A stretch of DNA of 55,308 nucleotides. It comes from Streptomyces alboflavus (GTDB taxonomy: Bacteria > Actinomycetota > Actinomycetes > Streptomycetales > Streptomycetaceae). The stretch covers positions 1-55,308 of the forward strand of contig NZ_JNXT01000056.1 of NCBI RefSeq assembly GCF_000716675.1, written 5' to 3'. This document shows, piece by piece, positions 7,262-15,079 of the stretch (position 1 is its first letter; every line of letters starts with the position of its first letter). Below the pieces are notes generated by a model. The model had not been told where the DNA came from, searched no databases, and worked only from the letters and a program-made list of their open reading frames with translations. A program made the translations under genes and the position numbers.

Positions 7262-9103
7262 TCAGAACACCGGAGCGCCCTCACGGGTCAGCCGCCACCC
7301 CACCGACGCGAACTCCGCCGGATCCACCGTGCCCTTCGCCTTCACCCACGAAATGATCGTGTTGCGGATCTCGTCGGAATTCGCCCACACCTGCTTACCC
7401 GCCGCCACATGCGGGAAATTGCCGCCACCACTCGCCCGGTAGTTGTTCACCGCGAGCACGAACTCCGCCTTCGGGTCCAGGTCCTTGCCGTCGAATCGCA
7501 GTTTCGTGATCCGGGACCCGACCGGCTGCGCGATGTCTATCTCGTACGTCACCCCGTACAGCGCGTCGTAGTTGTAGTCCGGAATGGCATCCGCATTCGT
7601 CAGCTTCGCCGGATTCACCGGCGCACCCACCGCCGTCCGCACGTAATAGCGCGCCGAGAACTCCAGATAGTCCTTCAACTGCGCACCCGTGATCAGCCGC
7701 GCCTCAAGGGTGTTCTCGAACGGATACAGGCCCGCCGCGTCCCGGATCGTCACCTCACCCGCCGGGATCTTCGCCGTCCGCGAGAAACAGGACGCCTGCG
7801 AGAGGACCGGCAGCTTCGCGTACGCGCCACCCGCGAGCGCCGCCCGCACCGTCTCCGCCTGCACATGGTTGATCAGGTCGATGATCGCGACGTCCTTGTA
7901 CGGGCCCTCGGCCGTGCTCATCGCCTCCTTGGAGGTGCCGATGACCTGGTTCACGTACGCCACGACCTTCTTGTGCTCGTCCCCGAGCAGCCGCGTGATC
8001 CGCCGGTCCTCCGCCACCGCGTTGGAGTTCAGGACCTTCGCCCCCGCCTTCACCACCCGCCAGCGGCCCTTCGACCACTCCACGTCGAAGTCGAACAACG
8101 TCAGCCGCTGCCCCCACTTCAACGGCTCGGACAGCACCACCTTCTTGCCCGTCTTCTTGTTCTCCACCAAATACTCGGGAATCTCCGTGTGCGCGTGCCC
8201 CACCAGAATCGCGTCGATCCCCGGCACCTGCTCCGCCACCAACGCCGCCGCGTTCTCGATGTACGGCAACTGATCCCCGTACGACGACGTACCACTCGAC
8301 CCCGAATGCGCCGACACGATCACCACATCCGCACCCATCGAACGCAGCCGCGGCACCCACTTCGCCGCCTGCTCCTCAAGACCCGGGAACGTCATCTTCC
8401 CCTGCACATTCGCCTTGTCCCAGATCGCGATCCCCGGATTCGTCAGACCGAGCACCGCAACCCGCACATCACGGCCGTGCGGAGTCCACAGACGATGCAT
8501 GCTGTACGGCGCGAACGCCGGCCGCTGCGTCTTCGCGTCCAACGCGTTCGCCCCCAGCAGCGGGAAGTCACACTGCTGCTCGAACTTCCGCAGCACCGGA
8601 ATGCCGTAGTTGAACTCATGATTGCCGAGCGCCGCCGCGTCATAGCCGATCGCGTTCATCGCCTGCGCCATCGGATGCACCGGACCCCGCGCCGCCGTGA
8701 TCGGATCGACCTTCGCGTAGTAGTACGACAACTGCGTGCCCTGGATCGTGTCGCCCGCGTCGATCAGGAGCGTGTTGCGGCGGCCCTTCTCCTTACGGAC
8801 CGCCGACACCAGCGTAGAGATCTTCGCCAGACCCACATCGTTGTGGTCCTTGTCGTCGAACTCCTTGTCCGTGAAGTAGTCCCAGTTGAAGACATTGCCG
8901 TGCAGATCCGTCGTCCCCATCACCGTGAACGAGTAACGCCGCGGCCGCTTGCCCGGACGAGCCGCACCCGGCACCACGGCCGCATCGGCCGCATCGGCCG
9001 CTTCGGCCGCCTCGGCCAGGGGGGCCGCCACCCCACCCGCGAGCGCCACCCCCGCACCCGTCGCAGCGGACCGCCCCAGGAACTTCCTGCGGTTCAGTGG
9101 CAT
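7262..9103 (-). CDS. Tat-exported bifunctional metallophosphatase/5'-nucleotidase
   Basis: This 613-residue protein of the UshA/5'-nucleotidase family is predicted to dephosphorylate extracellular nucleotides or cyclic nucleotides. MPLNRRKFLG starts a Tat signal peptide with twin Arg at residues 5-6, which fixes the start (ATG with GGAGG upstream) rather than GTG further up. The N-terminal metallophosphoesterase motifs are GTTDLHGN, DAGDTIQG, GNHEFNYG and GHAHTEIPEYL. The C-terminal 5'-nucleotidase domain has INHVQAETVRAAL, SQASCFSRTAKIPAGEVTIRD and YPFENTL. It is divergent from the SIMPL gene over 145 bases. The IS element sits four bases past its stop and separates it from the small gene at 2947-3366. 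Confidence 0.92.
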   Translation of the reverse strand: MPLNRRKFLGRSAATGAGVALAGGVAAPLAEAAEAADAADAAVVPGAARPGKRPRRYSFTVMGTTDLHGNVFNWDYFTDKEFDDKDHNDVGLAKISTLVSAVRKEKGRRNTLLIDAGDTIQGTQLSYYYAKVDPITAARGPVHPMAQAMNAIGYDAAALGNHEFNYGIPVLRKFEQQCDFPLLGANALDAKTQRPAFAPYSMHRLWTPHGRDVRVAVLGLTNPGIAIWDKANVQGKMTFPGLEEQAAKWVPRLRSMGADVVIVSAHSGSSGTSSYGDQLPYIENAAALVAEQVPGIDAILVGHAHTEIPEYLVENKKTGKKVVLSEPLKWGQRLTLFDFDVEWSKGRWRVVKAGAKVLNSNAVAEDRRITRLLGDEHKKVVAYVNQVIGTSKEAMSTAEGPYKDVAIIDLINHVQAETVRAALAGGAYAKLPVLSQASCFSRTAKIPAGEVTIRDAAGLYPFENTLEARLITGAQLKDYLEFSARYYVRTAVGAPVNPAKLTNADAIPDYNYDALYGVTYEIDIAQPVGSRITKLRFDGKDLDPKAEFVLAVNNYRASGGGNFPHVAAGKQVWANSDEIRNTIISWVKAKGTVDPAEFASVGWRLTREGAPVF

Positions 9104-9248
9104 CTCGGCTTCCTCCAACACGTCGTACGACAACAACGAACAGTGGTAACGCGCGTAGATTCTGACCTGCCCGACCCGCTCGCGACAGACCCGCCAGGTT
9201 TCGATCCGATGACTGTCCGCCACCCGCCACCGATGCGAGAGTGGGCCC

Positions 9249-9962
9249 ATGACCACCGACGAACCCCAGCAGAGCGTCCCCTACGGCACCCCCGAAGCCC
9301 CCCGCCTCGCCGTCCGCGGCGAAGCCCACCTCGAAGTCGACCCCGAGATCGCCCGCATCGGCATCACCGTCAGCGCCCGCGGCACCGACCGCCGCGATGC
9401 CCTCGCCGACCTCACCCGCCGCAACACCACCGTCATCGACCTCGTCAAGACCTACGGCGAAGCCGTCGAACGCGTCGAGACCGGCTCCTTCTCCATCACC
9501 CCCGAACTCACCAAACGCGGCAAAGGCGAACGCGTCCGCACCTACCACGGCCGCGTCCACATCACCGCCGAACTCAGCGACTTCACCGCCCTCGGCGAAC
9601 TCACCACCCGCATCGCCGACCTGGACCTCACCCACGTCGACGGCCCCTGGTGGTCCCTGCGCCCCGACTCACCCTCCCACCGCCGCGCCCGCCAGGAAGC
9701 CGTCAAGGAAGCCGTCCAGCGCGCCCGCGAGTACGCCGAAGCCCTCGGCACCGCCCTCGCCGCCCTCGTCGAGATCGCCGACATCGGCGCCGACAACGCC
9801 CCCTACCCCCCCTTCGGCGGCGGCCCCGCCGCCCCCGGCATGGCCCGCGCCGCCTACGGCGGCGCCCCCGAAGCCGCCGCCCCCCTCGACCTCGAACCCC
9901 AACGCCAGACCGTCTACGCCCAGGTCAATGCGCGCTTCACGATGAACCCTCCACGACTCTGA
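9249..9962 (+). CDS. SIMPL-domain (DUF541) protein
   Basis: This 237-residue protein contains one SIMPL/DUF541 domain. LAVRGEAHLEVDPEIARIGITVSARG (about residues 20-45) is the characteristic first strand pair, followed by an amphipathic helical stretch and the ELTKRGKGERVRTYHGRVHITAELSDF segment. No signal peptide or membrane segment is visible, unlike many secreted family members, so it may act in the cytosol. The cellular role of the family is not settled. It is divergent from the 5'-nucleotidase and 173 bases upstream of pyk. There is no clear Shine-Dalgarno sequence before the ATG, and a leaderless start is possible. Confidence 0.85.
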   Translation: MTTDEPQQSVPYGTPEAPRLAVRGEAHLEVDPEIARIGITVSARGTDRRDALADLTRRNTTVIDLVKTYGEAVERVETGSFSITPELTKRGKGERVRTYHGRVHITAELSDFTALGELTTRIADLDLTHVDGPWWSLRPDSPSHRRARQEAVKEAVQRAREYAEALGTALAALVEIADIGADNAPYPPFGGGPAAPGMARAAYGGAPEAAAPLDLEPQRQTVYAQVNARFTMNPPRL

Positions 9963-10123
9963 GCAACCGCAACCATCGCAACTGTGACCGCACGACGCCC
10001 CGTTGACCTCTGAACGCGCTCATCAGAGCAGGCGCGCGCACACTTCAACACTTGTCAAGACCCTTTCATGCAAAGGACGTTGAGTAGTCACCCACGGCCA
10101 AACCTCTACCCACCAGTAAGGCC

Positions 10124-10129
10124 TAGGCT
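10124..10129 (+). promoter_or_regulatory. -10 element of pyk (leaderless start)
   Basis: TAGGCT fits TANNNT and ends six bases before the pyk ATG, an arrangement typical of leaderless Streptomyces genes. There is no Shine-Dalgarno sequence before the ATG. A -35 match is not convincing. Confidence 0.4.
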
Positions 10130-10135
10130 CGACCC

Positions 10136-11572
10136 ATGCGCCGAGCGAAAATCGTTTGCACCCTGGGACCCGCCACCGACACCTACGACCAGATCAAGGC
10201 CCTGGTCGAAGCCGGAATGGACGTGGCACGCTTCAACCTCAGCCACGGCACCTACGCCGACCACGAGGAGCGCTACCAGCGCGTGCGCAAGGCCGCCGAC
10301 GAGCTCGGCCGCAGCGTCGGCATCCTCGCCGACCTTCAAGGCCCGAAGATTCGCCTCGGCCGCTTCCACGAAGGACCCGTACTCCTCGAGCGCGGCGACG
10401 AGTTCACCATCACCGTCGAACCCGACACCCAGGGTGACCGCCAGCTCTGCGGCACCACCTACGCCGGCCTCGCCGAAGACGTCACCCCCGGCGAACGCAT
10501 CCTCGTCGACGACGGCAAAGTCACCCTCGAAGTCACCGCCGTCGAAGGCCCCCGCGTCACCACCACCGTCATCGAAGGCGGCATGGTCTCCGACCACAAG
10601 GGCCTCAACCTCCCCGGCGTCGCTGTCTCCGTCCCCGCACTCTCCGACAAGGACGAAGCCGACCTCCGCTGGGCCCTGAACACCGGCTTCGACGTCATCG
10701 CCCTCTCCTTCGTCCGCAGCGGACGCGACATCGAAGACGTCCACCGCATCATGGACGAGGAGAACCGCCGCCTCCCCGTCATCGCCAAAGTCGAAAAACC
10801 CCAAGCCGTCGACAACATCGACGACATCGTCGCCGCCTTCGACGGCATCATGGTCGCCCGCGGCGACCTCGGCGTCGAAATGCCCCTGGAACAAGTCCCC
10901 ATCGTCCAGAAGCGCGCCGTCAAACTCGCCAAGCGCAACGCCAAACCCGTCATCGTCGCCACCCAGATGCTCGACTCGATGATCGACAACTCCCGGCCCA
11001 CCCGCGCCGAAGCCTCCGACGTCGCCAACGCCGTCATCGACGGCACCGACGCCGTGATGCTCTCCGGCGAGACCAGCGTCGGCAAATACCCCATCGAAAC
11101 CGTCCGCACCATGGCCCGCATCGTCGAAGCGGCCGAAGAAGACATCCTCGCCAAGGGCCTGCCACCCCTCACCGAACGCAGCAAGCCCCGCACCCAGGGC
11201 GGCGCCGTCGCCCGCGCCGCCGCCGAGATGGGCGACTTCCTCGGCGCCAAGTTCCTCGTCGCCTTCACCCAGTCCGGCGACACCGTCCGCCGCCTCTCCC
11301 GCTACCGCTCCCCGATCCCCCTCCTCGCCTTCACCCCCGTCGCCGCCACCCGCTCCCAGCTCAACCTCACCTGGGGCGTCGAGACCTTCCTCGGCCCCCA
11401 CGTCGAGTCCACCGACGCGATGGTCCAGCAGGTCGACGAGCACCTCCTGAAGATCGGCCGCTGCCAGAAGGGCGACATGGTCGTCATCACGGCGGGCTCA
11501 CCCCCCGGCGTGGCGGGCTCCACCAACCTGGTCCGCATCCACCGCATCGGCGAGGACGACGGCGCCCAGTAG
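10136..11572 (+). CDS. pyk: Pyruvate kinase
   Basis: This 478-residue pyruvate kinase converts phosphoenolpyruvate and ADP to pyruvate and ATP in glycolysis. The N-terminus RRAKIVCTLGPATD, the FNLSHG loop, ADLQGPKIRLG, the catalytic VIAKVEKPQAVDNID (Lys in the active site), ARGDLGVEMPLEQVP with the Mg-binding residues, and ATQMLDSMI are all present in order. The C-terminal allosteric domain is complete, so length matches the bacterial family (about 470-480). Streptomycetes usually carry two pyruvate kinases; the sequence alone does not say which paralogue this is. It converges on the HTH-LAGLIDADG gene with a ten-base gap. Confidence 0.97.
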   Translation: MRRAKIVCTLGPATDTYDQIKALVEAGMDVARFNLSHGTYADHEERYQRVRKAADELGRSVGILADLQGPKIRLGRFHEGPVLLERGDEFTITVEPDTQGDRQLCGTTYAGLAEDVTPGERILVDDGKVTLEVTAVEGPRVTTTVIEGGMVSDHKGLNLPGVAVSVPALSDKDEADLRWALNTGFDVIALSFVRSGRDIEDVHRIMDEENRRLPVIAKVEKPQAVDNIDDIVAAFDGIMVARGDLGVEMPLEQVPIVQKRAVKLAKRNAKPVIVATQMLDSMIDNSRPTRAEASDVANAVIDGTDAVMLSGETSVGKYPIETVRTMARIVEAAEEDILAKGLPPLTERSKPRTQGGAVARAAAEMGDFLGAKFLVAFTQSGDTVRRLSRYRSPIPLLAFTPVAATRSQLNLTWGVETFLGPHVESTDAMVQQVDEHLLKIGRCQKGDMVVITAGSPPGVAGSTNLVRIHRIGEDDGAQ

Positions 11573-11582
11573 GCGCCCGCTC

Positions 11583-12368
11583 TCAGTACTTGGGGCCGAC
11601 GTGGGCGTCCATGAGGGCCACGGAGGCCTTGCGGGCGACAGAGATGTTGTACGCGTTGCCTTGGCGGGTGCAGTGCGTCCAGGCGACCCCGAGTTTGTCG
11701 AGGGTGTCGGTGTAGAGCTGACGGATGTCGTCGGACTTGTTGGTGAAGAAGTACCGGGGGTACTCGTAGCGCTTGCGCTCGCTGCCGATGAGCCGGGTGG
11801 TCCAGTTCGTGAGGCGGCAGCCGTCGGAGTGGATGAGCCCCCGGATGAAGTCCCACGGGTGAGCGTCGACGATCTCCTGCTGCCAGGGTTCGAGGGCGAT
11901 GACGCGGTCGTGCTTTTTGCCGGGGCTGTGCTGGGGGAACAGGCAGGGCCAGTGTTTGCTGCATGCAGTGACTGCGACGTAGCCCTGTCGCTGGACGCGG
12001 AACACCTTGTTGTCAGGGCGTACAGAGCGCACCGCTTCCTCGCACGCCTGGATTAGCCCAGGCCAGGCGTCGGCGCAGGCGACTCGTAGGAAGGGCACGC
12101 CGTTCGGCAGCGTACTGACGCACCCGTCGCCGAGGTAAAGGCCCAGGAGGTACGAATACGCCAGCTCATCCAATGGCGCTTCGTCACACCGTGGGCACTT
12201 CGGACTGGGCCTGCCCGGGCATTCGCCGCGTAAGGACCGGTCGACATGGAGCCACTTACCGATGGTGCCCACGGGGATGTTCAGTTGGCGAGCGACATCC
12301 GCGTTCCTGGCGCCCCCGCGCAACAAGGTCAGCGCATTTTGTCGCGCCTCTGTGCTGTGATTGACCAT
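11583..12368 (-). CDS. HTH-LAGLIDADG protein (homing-endonuclease-like)
   Basis: This 261-residue protein combines an N-terminal homeodomain-like HTH (about residues 12-41, LLRGGARNADVARQLNIPV), a small Cys cluster (C50, C58, C61) and two LAGLIDADG-type motifs. YLLGLYLGDG (73-82) and FIRGLIHSDG (174-183) both keep the acidic residue that cleaves DNA in active enzymes (D81, D182). It is therefore a single-chain LAGLIDADG protein with a DNA-binding head. It is not inside an intron or intein and lies just downstream of tRNA-Leu(CAA) on the same strand. WhiA is the known precedent for a LAGLIDADG-derived regulator, but has the opposite domain order. Function may be homing nuclease or a domesticated regulator. 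The start lacks a strong Shine-Dalgarno sequence. Confidence 0.8.
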   Translation of the reverse strand: MVNHSTEARQNALTLLRGGARNADVARQLNIPVGTIGKWLHVDRSLRGECPGRPSPKCPRCDEAPLDELAYSYLLGLYLGDGCVSTLPNGVPFLRVACADAWPGLIQACEEAVRSVRPDNKVFRVQRQGYVAVTACSKHWPCLFPQHSPGKKHDRVIALEPWQQEIVDAHPWDFIRGLIHSDGCRLTNWTTRLIGSERKRYEYPRYFFTNKSDDIRQLYTDTLDKLGVAWTHCTRQGNAYNISVARKASVALMDAHVGPKY

Positions 12369-12408
12369 GGGGCCACTCTGTGCGACTGATCGTGGCCCTG
12401 CGTAGCAA

Positions 12409-12444
12409 AAGGCGGAGGTTCACGAGAACGTGAACCTCCGCCTT
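12409..12444 (-). terminator. Perfect hairpin terminator after tRNA-Leu
   Basis: AAGGCGGAGGTTCACG and CGTGAACCTCCGCCTT form a perfect 16-bp stem with an AGAA loop. It starts about 11 bases past the 3' end of the tRNA gene, where it would end tRNA transcription and shield the HTH-LAGLIDADG gene from it. There is no long U-run, as is common in Streptomyces. Confidence 0.8.
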
Positions 12445-12454
12445 AGCGAAATTG

Positions 12455-12539
12455 TGCCCGGTGTGGGATTCGAACCCACATGCCGCGATGGGCACGGTGG
12501 TTTGAGCACCGCGAGTATGACCAGTTCCTCCAACCGGGC
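12455..12539 (-). tRNA. tRNA-Leu (anticodon CAA)
   Basis: The 85-base gene folds fully: acceptor stem GCCCGGT/ACCGGGC, D arm closed by GAG/CTC, anticodon stem CGGTG/CACCG around loop CTCAAAC (anticodon CAA, reads UUG), a long variable arm TGCC-CATCGC-GGCA, and T arm GTGGG-TTCGAAT-CCCAC. The discriminator base is A. CCA is not encoded. The long variable arm and A73 identify a leucine isoacceptor. Confidence 0.96.
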
Positions 12540-12559
12540 TGGTTGTGAAGCTGCAGGGA

Positions 12560-12565
12560 AGCATA
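12560..12565 (-). promoter_or_regulatory. -10 element for tRNA-Leu
   Basis: Read on the minus strand this is TATGCT, about 20 bases before the tRNA 5' end, so transcription would start roughly 14 bases upstream of the mature tRNA. The -35 region (CTGCGG, spacing 18) is weak. Confidence 0.45.
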
Positions 12566-12637
12566 CCGGGTCACCGCACAGCGCCGCAGCTAGGTACCCT
12601 GACGAGGCAGTGCACCTGCCATGAACGAGGAGCCCCC

Positions 12638-13291
12638 GTGACCACCCCCGAGTCGCCCGAGCCCGCTGACGTGTCCGACGAGCAGTCGCACGTGCCGCCG
12701 CTGACGACCCGCGTCGTCATCGCCGAGGACGAGGCCCTGATCCGGCTCGACCTCAAGGAGATGCTGGAGGAGGAGGGCTACACCGTCGTCGGTGAGGCCG
12801 GTGACGGTGAGAAGGCCATCGAGCTGGCCCGTGAGCACAAGCCGGACCTCGTGATCCTGGACGTGAAGATGCCCGTCCTCGACGGGATCTCCGCGGCGGA
12901 GAAGATCGCCGAGGAGTCCATCGCGCCGGTGCTCATGCTCACCGCGTTCTCGCAGCGGGACCTCGTCGAGCGGGCCCGCGACGCCGGTGCCATGGCGTAC
13001 CTGGTGAAGCCGTTCAGCAAGAGCGACGTGGTGCCGGCCATCGAGATGGCGGTGTCCCGGTTCACGGAGCTGAAGGCGCTGGAGCAGGAGGTCGCGGACC
13101 TCACGCAGCGCCTGGAGACCCGCAAGCTGGTGGATCGGGCGAAGTCGATTCTCCAGACGGAGTACGGCCTGACGGAGCCCGCCGCGTTCCGCTGGATCCA
13201 GAAGACGTCGATGGACCGCCGCCTGTCGATGCAGCAGGTGGCTGAGGCGGTCATCGAGGACGCGGAAGAGAAGAAGGCGGCCAAGGGCTAA
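12638..13291 (+). CDS. pdtaR: ANTAR-domain response regulator PdtaR
   Basis: This 217-residue response regulator has a receiver domain (about residues 27-140) with the acidic pocket AEDEA, the phospho-acceptor Asp in LVILDVKMP, and the Thr/Lys residues of MLTAF and YLVKPF. The C-terminal ANTAR domain (about 150-210) carries RKLVDRAKSILQ and AFRWIQKTSMDRRLSMQQVAEAV. ANTAR proteins bind paired RNA hairpins and prevent transcription termination. In Mycobacterium the kinase PdtaS activates PdtaR; no kinase gene is adjacent here. The GTG start is chosen because GAGGAG lies about six bases upstream. It converges on the liv operon with a shared terminator. Confidence 0.93.
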   Translation: MTTPESPEPADVSDEQSHVPPLTTRVVIAEDEALIRLDLKEMLEEEGYTVVGEAGDGEKAIELAREHKPDLVILDVKMPVLDGISAAEKIAEESIAPVLMLTAFSQRDLVERARDAGAMAYLVKPFSKSDVVPAIEMAVSRFTELKALEQEVADLTQRLETRKLVDRAKSILQTEYGLTEPAAFRWIQKTSMDRRLSMQQVAEAVIEDAEEKKAAKG

Positions 13292-13344
13292 GCCCCGTAA
13301 GGGGCGCGGGGAACTGCGCGACCAGCCCCCACCGGCGCACAGCC
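13292..13344. repeat. Streptomyces-type intergenic repeat, family 1, copy A
   Basis: AGGGGCGCGGGGAACTGCGC followed by GACCAGCCCCCACCGG matches, in opposite orientation, the sequence at 35001-35060. Both copies lie just past the end of a core gene. Similar strings are common between genes in Streptomyces as I recall them. Function unknown. Confidence 0.7.
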
Positions 13345-13358
13345 AAAGAACGCACAAG

Positions 13359-13394
13359 GAGGGCGGTCACCCCGACACCGGGGTGACCGCCCTC
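13359..13394. terminator. Bidirectional terminator between pdtaR and livF
   Basis: GAGGGCGGTCACCCCG and CGGGGTGACCGCCCTC form a perfect 16-bp stem with an ACAC loop, placed between the 3' ends of two convergent transcription units. Confidence 0.85.
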
Positions 13395-13421
13395 TTCGCT
13401 GCTCAGGGCCCAGGGGCCAGG

Positions 13422-14138
13422 TCAGTCCTCGCCTAGGTACGCCTTGCGTACCGACTCGTCGTGCAGCAGGTCCTGCCCCGTACCGGAGAGGACGATGTTG
13501 CCGACCTCCATGACGTGACCTTGGTCGGCGAGGGACAGCGCGGCCTGGGCGTTCTGCTCGACGAGCAGGATGGTGGTGCCTTGGGCCTTGAGTTCGCTGA
13601 TGGTCTGCATGATCTTCTGCATCATGATCGGCGAGAGTCCCATGGAGGGTTCGTCGAGCATGAGGAGTTTGGGCCGGGACATCAGGGCGCGCCCCATGGC
13701 GAGCATCTGCTGCTCGCCGCCGGAGAGGGTGCCAGCGGCTTGCTTGCGGCGTTCTCCGAGGATGGGGAAGAGGTCGTAGGCGCGCTGGATGTCCTTCTCG
13801 ATGCCTGCCTTGTCGTCGCGGAGGTAGGCGCCGAGTTGGAGGTTCTCGGTGATGGTGAGCCGGGGGAAGATGTGCCGGCCTTCGGGGGAGTGGGCGAGGC
13901 CGAGTGCGACGATCTTGTGGGCGGGGATGCCGTTGAGCGGCTGCCCGTCGAACATGATCTTTCCGGCGAGTGGTTTGAGGAGGCCGGAGAGGGTGCGCAG
14001 GGTGGTGGTCTTGCCGGCGCCGTTGGTGCCGATGAGGGTGACGACCTGCCCGGCTTCGACGCTGAAGGAGATGCCCTTGACGGCTTCGATCTTGCCGTAG
14101 GCGACCCTGAGGTCCTCGACCTCTAGCAGTGTGGTCAC
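13422..14138 (-). CDS. livF: Branched-chain amino acid ABC transporter ATPase LivF
   Basis: This 238-residue ABC ATPase has Walker A GTNGAGKTT (about residues 37-45), signature LSGGEQQM, Walker B LLMLDEPSMGLSP and the switch His region VEQNAQ, all in the form usual for LivF. It pairs with LivG to power uptake of Leu/Ile/Val or related amides by LivH-LivM. It is the last gene of the operon. Its GTG start overlaps the livG stop as GTGA, so translation is coupled. A strong bidirectional terminator follows. Confidence 0.94.
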   Translation of the reverse strand: MTTLLEVEDLRVAYGKIEAVKGISFSVEAGQVVTLIGTNGAGKTTTLRTLSGLLKPLAGKIMFDGQPLNGIPAHKIVALGLAHSPEGRHIFPRLTITENLQLGAYLRDDKAGIEKDIQRAYDLFPILGERRKQAAGTLSGGEQQMLAMGRALMSRPKLLMLDEPSMGLSPIMMQKIMQTISELKAQGTTILLVEQNAQAALSLADQGHVMEVGNIVLSGTGQDLLHDESVRKAYLGED

Positions 14139-15079
14139 AGGCTTTTTCCTTCCGAACCGGTGGTGCTGGTACCGGAGTTGCCGGTCCCGGTGGCGCCTGG
14201 TGTGTCGCTGGGCGCGTCGTCGGGTGCGGCCGCGGCTTCGGCTTCTGCCTCGGCTGCTTCGACCTCGGCGACTTCTGCCGCGCCGGGGGCGCCTTCGAAG
14301 GGGGTGCCGAGGTAGGCGGCGACGACGCGTTCGTCGGCCTGGACGGTTTCGGAGGTGCCTTCGACGAGTTTCTCGCCTTGGACGAGGACGGCGACGCGGT
14401 CGCAGAGGTTGAAGATGAACCGCATGTCGTGCTCGATGACGAGGACGGCGATGCCTTGGTCGCGGATGGCGAAGACGAGTTCTTCGGCGGCCCGGGTTTC
14501 TTGCGGGTTCATGCCCGCGGTGGGTTCGTCGAGGAGGAGGAGTCCGGGTTCGCTGGCGAGTGCGCGGGCGATTTCGAGCTTGCGTTGTTCGCCGTAGGGG
14601 AGGTTGCGGGAGAGGTGGTCGGCCTTGTGGGCGAGGCCGATGAATTCCAGGAGTTCCATGGCCCTGGCGTGGGAGGCGGCTTCGGCTTTCTTGAAGCCGG
14701 GGCCGCGCAGCAGCGCCGACCAGAGGCCTTCCTTGGTCCTCGTGTGCCGCCCCACCAGCACGTTCTCCAGGACGGTCATGTTGGCGAAGAGCCGGATGTT
14801 CTGGAAGGTGCGGGCGATGCCGGCGTCGGTGACGAGGTGGGGTTTGGCGGGCAGGACGGTGCCCTTGTAGGAGACCTTGCCTTCGGTGGGGACGTAGAGG
14901 CCGGTGAGGCAGTTGAAGAAGGTGGTTTTTCCGGCGCCGTTGGGTCCGATGAGGCCGACGATTTCGCCGCTGTTGACGGTGAGGTCGACGGAGCGTACGG
15001 CGGTGAGGCCGCCGAAGCGCATGGTGACGCCGCTGGCTTCGAGGACGGTGGTGGTGGTTGTGGTGGTCATGGTGGTCAC
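14135..15079 (-). CDS. livG: Branched-chain amino acid ABC transporter ATPase LivG
   Basis: This is a 314-residue ABC ATPase with Walker A GPNGAGKTTFFN, signature-region YGEQRKLEIARAL and Walker B LLLLDEPTAGMNP, the LivG form. A Thr run at the N-terminus (VTTMTTTTTTT) and about 50 residues of Ala/Glu then Gly/Thr/Ser at the C-terminus extend beyond the usual 255-residue core and look unstructured. The GTG start overlaps the livM stop (GTGA); ATG 15070 is an in-frame alternative. Confidence 0.93.
   Translation of the reverse strand: MTTMTTTTTTTVLEASGVTMRFGGLTAVRSVDLTVNSGEIVGLIGPNGAGKTTFFNCLTGLYVPTEGKVSYKGTVLPAKPHLVTDAGIARTFQNIRLFANMTVLENVLVGRHTRTKEGLWSALLRGPGFKKAEAASHARAMELLEFIGLAHKADHLSRNLPYGEQRKLEIARALASEPGLLLLDEPTAGMNPQETRAAEELVFAIRDQGIAVLVIEHDMRFIFNLCDRVAVLVQGEKLVEGTSETVQADERVVAAYLGTPFEGAPGAAEVAEVEAAEAEAEAAAAPDDAPSDTPGATGTGNSGTSTTGSEGKSL

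Noticed and set aside
7409..10006. A very long open frame on the plus strand opposite the 5'-nucleotidase gene
   Set aside because: Its translation is Arg/Pro/His-rich with no motifs, as expected for the antisense of a high-GC gene. The minus-strand gene has clear catalytic motifs and a Tat signal.
11583..12368. Intein or group I intron endonuclease
   Set aside because: The gene is free-standing, with its own start and stop. pyk and tRNA-Leu on either side are uninterrupted and fold or align normally.
12455..12539. tRNA-Leu as an integrated-element attachment site
   Set aside because: No integrase gene and no second partial copy of the tRNA 3' end were seen in the window.
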